6,051 nt of DNA from Clostridiales bacterium UBA8153 (lineage in GTDB: Bacteria; Bacillota; Sulfobacillia; UBA8153). Of the stretch, positions 1 to 6,051 are shown piece by piece; the first letter of the stretch is position 1, and each line of letters begins with the position of its first letter. The notes under the pieces were generated by a model. It did not search any database and was not told where the DNA came from. It saw nothing but the letters and a program-made list of their open reading frames with translations. Location of the stretch: positions 3,261 to 9,311 of the forward strand of contig DMHJ01000054.1 of the NCBI GenBank assembly GCA_003449495.1, written 5' to 3'. The translations under genes and the position numbers were made by a program.

Positions 1-1583
1 GGGAGCGCGTGGGGGTCCTGGCCCAGACCACCCAGCGGCGGGACGTGGTGGAGCGGGTGCTGGAACATCTGCGGCGGGCCAGCGTCCAGGTGCGGGAAAT
101 AGATACCATATGTAGTGCCACCAAGGCTAGGCAGGCAGCTGTGTGCCGGCTGGCGCGGCAATGCGACATGGTGGTGGTGGTTGGCAGCCTGGAGAGTGCC
201 AACACCCGCAGGCTGGCAGAGCTAGCACGGGAGCAAGGGTCACGGGCCTATATAGTGGACGCGGCCGAAAAGCTGGATTTCCTGTGGCTGGACGGTGCGA
301 ACACGGTAGGTGTGGCCGCCGGGGCCTCGACTCCCGACTGGATCACGAAGGAGGTTGTTGGCAAGGTGGAGGAAATGGAGAAGGACCGGCAGGCACCTGG
401 CGACGAGCAGGTCCAGGAGGGGGAGCAGGACTCTAAGGCCATCTACGAGGAGTCCTTGCCCGTGCTCAAACCCGGGGACATGGTCGCAGGAAGAGTAGTG
501 TCGGTCGATGAAAGCGGCGCCCTGGTGGATGTTGGCTACAAGTCGGAAGGACTGATCCCCGCAGGCGAGCTGGCCCGTCGTCCTGCCCACGAGCCAGAGT
601 TGAGGGCCGGTGACGAGGTCCTGGTGTGCGTCACGTCCGTGGACGCCCAGGAGGGGGTATTACGCCTCTCCAAACGCCGCGCCGATGAGAAGCTGAGCTG
701 GGAACGCTTGGAGGAGGCTCTCGCCAGGCAGGAGCCCGTAGAGGCCAAAGTCCTCCAGGAGGTCAAGGGCGGTCTCACGGTGGATGTGGGCCTGCGCGGG
801 TTTGTACCAGCATCCCAAGTGGAGCGGGGTTACGTGAGCGACCTCGCCAAGTATGTGGGCCGTACCCTCCGCCTGCGCGTACTCGAGTTGGACCGGGACC
901 GGGGCCGGGCCGTGCTCTCCCAGCGGGTGGTCCTGGAGGAGGAGCACGAGCAGCTGCGCAACCAGACCTGGAGCACCATCGAAGAAGGCCAGGTAGTTCG
1001 CGGTATCGTCAAGAGTCTCACGGATTTTGGTGCCTTTATTGACCTGGGCGGGGTGGATGGGCTCTTGCACGTGTCCGAGCTGTCCTGGGGTCGAGTCAAA
1101 CATCCGTCCGACGTGCTCAAAGAGGGCCAGGAACTGGGCGTCATGGTGTTGCGGGTGGACCGGGATAAAGGCCGGATCTCCTTGAGCCTCAAGCAGGTCC
1201 TGGACGACCCCTGGGCCAATTTGGCCGAGCGGTTTCCCGTGGGCGGCGTGGTCAAAGGGCGGGTCACCCGTATAGCGCCGTTCGGAGCGTTTGTGGAACT
1301 CGAACCCGGCGTGGAAGGTCTGGTCCACATCTCCGAGCTGGCCGACGGTCGCGTGGGCAAGCCGGAAGAGGTGGTCTCCCCCGACCAGGAGGTCAAGGTC
1401 AAGATCCTGCGGGTCCGTCCCAGCGAGCGCCGCATCAGCTTGAGCCTGAAGGAAGTGGAACAAGACCGGGAGAAGGCCACCGTCCGCGGTTTCCTGGCCA
1501 ACCAGGAGCACGACCGCGTGACCATCGGCGAGGTGATAGGCGGTCTCCTGGAGGGTGGCCGGGAGCGGCAGAACCGGCAGTAG
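1..1583 (+). CDS. ispH: Bifunctional 4-hydroxy-3-methylbut-2-enyl diphosphate reductase (IspH) / S1 RNA-binding protein fusion, 5'-partial
   Basis: IspH is the [4Fe-4S] enzyme that makes IPP and DMAPP in the last step of the MEP pathway; S1 repeats bind single-stranded RNA, as in ribosomal protein S1. The frame is open from base 3 and the IspH N-terminus lies upstream of the window. Counting the GTG at 9 as residue 1, IspH signatures are AQTTQ (5-9), DTIC with the third cluster cysteine at C35 (E. coli C197), SANTRRL (63-69, substrate-binding Ser/Asn) and AGASTPDW (104-111, E. coli S269 equivalent). An acidic linker (about 118-148) leads to four S1 domains at about 151-222, 242-306, 323-396 and 408-482. 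Domains 3 and 4 are the most canonical (FGAFIDL/HVSEL and FGAFVEL/HISEL). The stop is TAG at 1581. Such fusions are known in Clostridia. The IspH part cannot be judged fully functional because two of its three cluster cysteines are outside the window. Confidence 0.95.
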   Translation, partial: ERVGVLAQTTQRRDVVERVLEHLRRASVQVREIDTICSATKARQAAVCRLARQCDMVVVVGSLESANTRRLAELAREQGSRAYIVDAAEKLDFLWLDGANTVGVAAGASTPDWITKEVVGKVEEMEKDRQAPGDEQVQEGEQDSKAIYEESLPVLKPGDMVAGRVVSVDESGALVDVGYKSEGLIPAGELARRPAHEPELRAGDEVLVCVTSVDAQEGVLRLSKRRADEKLSWERLEEALARQEPVEAKVLQEVKGGLTVDVGLRGFVPASQVERGYVSDLAKYVGRTLRLRVLELDRDRGRAVLSQRVVLEEEHEQLRNQTWSTIEEGQVVRGIVKSLTDFGAFIDLGGVDGLLHVSELSWGRVKHPSDVLKEGQELGVMVLRVDRDKGRISLSLKQVLDDPWANLAERFPVGGVVKGRVTRIAPFGAFVELEPGVEGLVHISELADGRVGKPEEVVSPDQEVKVKILRVRPSERRISLSLKEVEQDREKATVRGFLANQEHDRVTIGEVIGGLLEGGRERQNRQ

Positions 1584-2006
1584 GGCAGGCCAACCACCTG
1601 AGTAGCTGACTTGGAGCATAGAACCGCTAAGGTAGAAGGCGCCGGCGCGAAGCGAGGCGCCTTCGCGCTGGAACTCCCGCTACCCCATGAATGGCCCAAC
1701 CTGACCCCTGGCGGTCTCAACCTGCTTGGGTCCGGTAGCCGGAGCGCGCCGGGAGCGGCAGGCGCGGTCGCCGCTTTCATGTGGCGCATGACGCGGCGCC
1801 CAACCGGCAGGTCCGGGCCGGGGGCGAGCTGTCCGGCCAGCCGCCTGAGCCGGGGTGGTGGGCCGGCGGGAGGCGCTCATTTCCGGCGCACCTACCGGGC
1901 ATAGCTACCGGTTCCAGGCAGAGCTTCCGGACTGCGCTGTCCGGTGCGGGGCGTCCGGGCTCCTCAGACTTGCGGTCACGCCCGCCGGAGCAGCTGCAGG
2001 CAGCAG
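1584..2006. other. Non-coding spacer between convergent ispH-S1 and larA
   Basis: This 423-base stretch lies between two converging genes. Short open frames exist on both strands, as expected at this base composition, but their translations are low-complexity Pro/Arg/Gly/Ala strings without recognisable motifs or convincing ribosome binding sites. I see no tRNA-like T-loop, no CRISPR repeat and no transposase remnant. It contains overlapping inverted repeats near 1635-1668, a 13-base-period CTACCGG doublet (1892 and 1905), and a small inverted repeat running into the larA stop codon. The likely role is termination for both flanking genes. Decayed former coding sequence is possible. Confidence 0.55.
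1635..1668. repeat. Two overlapping inverted repeats, candidate 3' hairpin/terminator of ispH-S1
   Basis: GAAGGCGCC (1635-1643) is perfectly complementary to GGCGCCTTC (1656-1664), a 9-bp stem with a 12-base loop. GCGCGAAG (1645-1652) is perfectly complementary to CTTCGCGC (1661-1668), an 8-bp stem with an 8-base loop. The two share bases 1661-1664, so only one can form at a time. The element starts 51 bases after the ispH-S1 stop. There is no run of T on either side, so it is not a classic intrinsic terminator; it may protect the 3' end or act with Rho. Confidence 0.5.
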
Positions 2007-3278
2007 CTACCCGGTCACGTCCGGTGCAGCCAGTTGCGGTACGGCCAAGGGCCCCCGGGGTAGCACCGCCACCCGGGCACCTGGCCCGTAAGCGGCGAGC
2101 AGGGAGGGGATCAGCCCCTCTAGATCGTCCACCGGCCGGAGCCAGCAGCGTCTCGCGTCCTCGCGAGCCAGCTGGGAATACAGGTACACGGGAAACGCAG
2201 AGACGATTTCCGCCAGCACTTGCGCCTGCCATTGGTCGTGGCGGGCCGGCCCGGGAGGAAGGGACCGTAACAGGCGCAAAGCATCGTCGTGCTCCCACAG
2301 CAGGTTCCGGAAGTTACCGTGTTCGGGGAGGCCCGCCGAACACGAGCTGGCCACCACCATGCTGCCTCCGGGCCGGGTGATGCGGGCCGCCGCGGACATG
2401 CCCTTCACCGTCTGGTAGAGGTTCTGGTCCAAAGGATGGCCGCCGTTGGTCACCAGCACCACCGGGTAGGTCGCAGGTGCCGTCACCGTGGCGTGTGCCT
2501 CACAGAAGGCGGCGCCGGCGGCATGGGCCAGCCGCCAGTGTCCGGCGAACACACCCGTGATGGCTTGCCGGTCATCCAGGGTGACGTTGACCAGAAAGTG
2601 GGGAGGACACAGCTCTACCGCTTCCACCACGGCCTGCTGGGTAGGGTTGCCCGCCAACTGCAGCCAAGTGGTGCCGGTATCCCCGATGAGGCGGGCGGAG
2701 TGGAAGCTCAGGATGGTATCGATCCCGGCCACTCCGGGCATGATCCCCTTGCCCCCACCGGAATAGCCGGCAAAAAAGTGCGGCTCGATAAAACCAGTCA
2801 CCACCCTGAGGTCTGCTTCCACCCAGGCCCGGTGTAGCCAGACCGGGCCCAGCGCAGTGTCGCCTACCCTCACCAGGACGCCGGTGTCGTAGGCATCGTG
2901 GCTTACCAGCTCCCAGGTATCGGGAACGGCTTGGACCAGCGCCCGGCATTGTTCGGGGGTGTGGGGCTGGTGGGAGCCCGTGCCCACCAGCACCGTCACC
3001 TGCGGCCGGCCGGCCGTTTGGAGTTCCCGGAGCAGCCAGGGTACCAGCCGGTGGTTGGGCGTGGGCCGGGTCATGTCCGAGATGACGATACAGACCCGGC
3101 GGGCCCCCCGGGCCAGGTCGGCCAAGGGAGCTGCCCCGGTAGGATGGGTGATGGCGTGAGTGAAGGCGTCAAATTCGTCGTCCAGGGCCGGGGCCGGCTT
3201 CGGGAGGAGGACGTCGGTGCATTGGCCGGGCAAGTTGAGGGCCAAATGGCCCTGACCGTAGGGGAGCCGGACTAGCAT
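2007..3278 (-). CDS. larA: LarA-type nickel-dependent lactate racemase / 2-hydroxyacid racemase
   Basis: LarA interconverts D- and L-lactate (or related 2-hydroxyacids) in the cytoplasm through a covalently bound nickel-pincer nucleotide. The 423-residue product matches the family length (L. plantarum LarA 424). Expected functional residues appear at near-family spacing: D68 and R71 in SDMTRP, catalytic H103 (GSHQP), H167 in IEPHFFAGYSGGGKG, cofactor lysine K177 in the same motif, nickel ligand H193 (FHSARL), Q289 and K292 in YQTVKG, and W350 in HDQWQ. They correspond to L. plantarum D72, R75, H108, H174, K184, H200, Q295, K298 and W358. The ATG at 3278 is chosen because MLVRLPYGQG is the usual LarA start and a Shine-Dalgarno sequence precedes it; the frame stays open to 3527 but that extension is Pro/Arg-rich and unconserved. 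The cofactor genes larB, larC and larE are not in the window. The true substrate may be another hydroxyacid. Confidence 0.93.
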   Translation of the reverse strand: MLVRLPYGQGHLALNLPGQCTDVLLPKPAPALDDEFDAFTHAITHPTGAAPLADLARGARRVCIVISDMTRPTPNHRLVPWLLRELQTAGRPQVTVLVGTGSHQPHTPEQCRALVQAVPDTWELVSHDAYDTGVLVRVGDTALGPVWLHRAWVEADLRVVTGFIEPHFFAGYSGGGKGIMPGVAGIDTILSFHSARLIGDTGTTWLQLAGNPTQQAVVEAVELCPPHFLVNVTLDDRQAITGVFAGHWRLAHAAGAAFCEAHATVTAPATYPVVLVTNGGHPLDQNLYQTVKGMSAAARITRPGGSMVVASSCSAGLPEHGNFRNLLWEHDDALRLLRSLPPGPARHDQWQAQVLAEIVSAFPVYLYSQLAREDARRCWLRPVDDLEGLIPSLLAAYGPGARVAVLPRGPLAVPQLAAPDVTG

Positions 3279-3414
3279 AGACTCACCTTCCGTGGGAAGT
3301 GGCTGGGTGATGGACATTCGACGCCGGCGGCACCGCATACCTGCCGGGGCGCCGGGTCGCCGGCGGGAGGGATTGCCGGGACGGGCGCGAAGTCCAGGTG
3401 GCGGGGGAATAGCT
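3279..3414. promoter_or_regulatory. Divergent control region between larA and topB
   Basis: The larA and topB starts are back to back with 136 bases between them, so promoters for both should lie here or just inside the opposite gene. I cannot name a convincing -35/-10 pair; the region is G+C-rich with no clear TATAAT-like box. It contains two copies of the 8-base palindrome CGCCGGCG (3322-3329 and 3358-3365), 36 bases apart, which could be operator-like or simply compositional. Confidence 0.4.
3282..3291 (-). promoter_or_regulatory. Ribosome binding site of larA
   Basis: Read on the minus strand, GGAAGGTGAG occupies 3291 to 3282, with four bases before the ATG at 3278. AGGTGA pairs with the 3' end of 16S rRNA at normal spacing. 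The upstream in-frame ATG at 3317 has no such site, so this element fixes the larA start. Confidence 0.75.
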
Positions 3415-5550
<2,136 letters not shown>

Positions 5551-5711
5551 CCCTCTGCCAGAGCCAAAACCCGAGCTATCCCGGCTGGGCCGAGGATTTT
5601 CGTCAATGAACGCTTGGCGGATGACGGCCGACCGCCCGAGACCGCTGCGACCGGCCGACCAGGCGCAGGCTTACCGCCGGTAGAGGGAACTCTAGCCGGG
5701 CAGTCTAGGCC

Positions 5712-5719
5712 GAGGAGGT
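5712..5719 (+). promoter_or_regulatory. Ribosome binding site of the DUF1614-like frame
   Basis: GAGGAGGT lies just before the ATG at 5722. The match to the anti-Shine-Dalgarno sequence is excellent, although only two bases separate the T at 5719 from the ATG; pairing through the first GAGG gives a six-base spacer. It is the main support for a real gene start here. Confidence 0.55.
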
Positions 5720-5721
5720 CC

Positions 5722-6051
5722 ATGCCCATAGGCTCCATACTCCTGCTCATCGCCGCCATACTGGTGCATTTGGGTCCCGCCGAGCGAGTCCTCGATCGCC
5801 TGGGCATGACCGACCGGGCGGCGCTGGTGGAAAAGGGTCGGGAAGTGAGGCAGGCGGGGTACGCTTGCACGCTTCCGCGCAACGCGGATGGTTGCCCGGT
5901 GGGACGCCGGGCACTTCCGACCTCTGCTGGCGCGCCGGCCCCAGCTCCAGTTGGAATTGCTACGGCCGGAGACCACCGGAAACAGCGCATCACCTGCCGG
6001 ATCGTTCCAGCACCTACCTGCCGCCGGGTGCAAGGGCGGTTGGGTTACCTT
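5722..6051 (+). CDS. DUF1614-like membrane protein start; 3'-partial and possibly a gene remnant
   Basis: The frame starts with MPIGSILLLIAAILVHLG, a hydrophobic segment (residues 3-17) fit for a membrane anchor, then ERVLDRLGMTDRAALV (21-36). From memory this resembles the N-terminus of DUF1614 membrane proteins, which continue with more hydrophobic helices. Here the sequence from residue 37 (base 5830) turns into a polar, Pro/Arg/Cys-rich string with no membrane segment. The other two forward frames also lack hydrophobic continuation, and one meets a stop almost at once, so a single frameshift does not restore the family pattern. No stop occurs before the window edge (110 codons visible). 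The gene lies 171 bases after topB, in the same frame. Either it is a truncated or rearranged remnant, the sequence is damaged here, or it is an unrelated small membrane protein. DUF1614 function is unknown. Confidence 0.45.
   Translation, partial: MPIGSILLLIAAILVHLGPAERVLDRLGMTDRAALVEKGREVRQAGYACTLPRNADGCPVGRRALPTSAGAPAPAPVGIATAGDHRKQRITCRIVPAPTCRRVQGRLGYL
5841..5918. other. Dense cluster of nested inverted repeats, possible structured RNA
   Basis: GGAAGTG (5841-5847) can pair with CACTTCC (5912-5918). Inside lie CCGCG/CGCGG (5875-5879 with 5883-5887, three-base loop) and TGCCCGG/CCGGGCA (5893-5899 with 5907-5913, seven-base loop). The last helix overlaps the outer one by two bases, so they compete at the edge. 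Coding resemblance disappears at 5830, just before this cluster. At this G+C content such pairings can arise by chance, and no known riboswitch or RNA family consensus is met. Confidence 0.25.

Noticed and set aside
660..1789. Two long antisense open frames of 319 codons opposite the S1 domains
   Set aside because: They lie wholly or largely opposite a confidently identified gene; their translations are low-complexity and show no family motif. Long antisense frames are expected at this G+C content.
1781..2380. 199-codon forward frame running from the spacer into the larA 3' end
   Set aside because: Its translation is a Pro/Arg/Gly-rich string and its second half is the antisense of larA.
3292..3414. 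N-terminal extension of topB to 3292
   Set aside because: The extra 41 residues are basic and Gly/Pro-rich, unlike any TopB N-terminus, and conservation begins exactly at the GTG at 3415.
5582..5600. Terminator after topB: CGGC/GCCG stem followed by four T
   Set aside because: The stem is only 4 bp and the T-run is short and offset by four bases; too weak to call.
5898..5907. GGTGGGACGC resembling part of the c-di-GMP-I riboswitch core
   Set aside because: The flanking GCAAAGCC and the tetraloop-receptor pair of that riboswitch are missing, so this is a short chance match.
5831..5918. Cobalamin riboswitch suggested by AAAAGGG and GGGAAG near hairpins
   Set aside because: The conserved B12 box and CCACTG elements are absent on both strands.
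5888..6051. Forward frame from the ATG at 5888 to the window edge
   Set aside because: No ribosome binding site precedes it and the translation shows no recognisable motif.

Overview
The window fits a G+C-rich Firmicute of the Clostridia/Moorellia/Peptococcia type. The main reason is that the first gene fuses the isoprenoid enzyme IspH to ribosomal-protein-S1-type repeats, an arrangement known from Clostridia. The last gene begins like the DUF1614 membrane proteins I associate with the same group. G+C is high throughout, roughly two thirds by eye. The organism is an inference; nothing here identifies a species.

Layout. Bases 1-1583 (+) hold the 3' part of an ispH-S1 fusion: the last third of IspH, an acidic linker and four S1 domains. 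Bases 1584-2006 carry no recognisable gene but contain a strong pair of overlapping inverted repeats at 1635-1668. Bases 2007-3278 (-) encode a full-length LarA-type nickel-dependent lactate (2-hydroxyacid) racemase, convergent with the fusion gene. Bases 3279-3414 form the divergent control region between larA and topB. Bases 3415-5550 (+) encode a complete DNA topoisomerase III (TopB) with a C-terminal four-cysteine zinc motif. Bases 5551-5721 are a short spacer. From 5722 (+) a good ribosome binding site and start codon open a reading frame whose first ~36 residues look like a DUF1614 membrane protein. It then loses all resemblance and runs to the window edge.

The genes do not form one pathway. 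IspH-S1 links isoprenoid precursor synthesis to an RNA-binding/translation module, LarA interconverts 2-hydroxyacid enantiomers, and TopB decatenates and relaxes DNA. The three sit in convergent or divergent orientation, so they are probably separate transcription units. I found no CRISPR array, tRNA, rRNA, insertion sequence or phage gene. The points most worth a second look are a possible internal translation start that would release a free S1 protein, the mutually exclusive hairpins after the fusion gene, larA without its cofactor genes, and the abrupt loss of the DUF1614-like sequence near the right edge.
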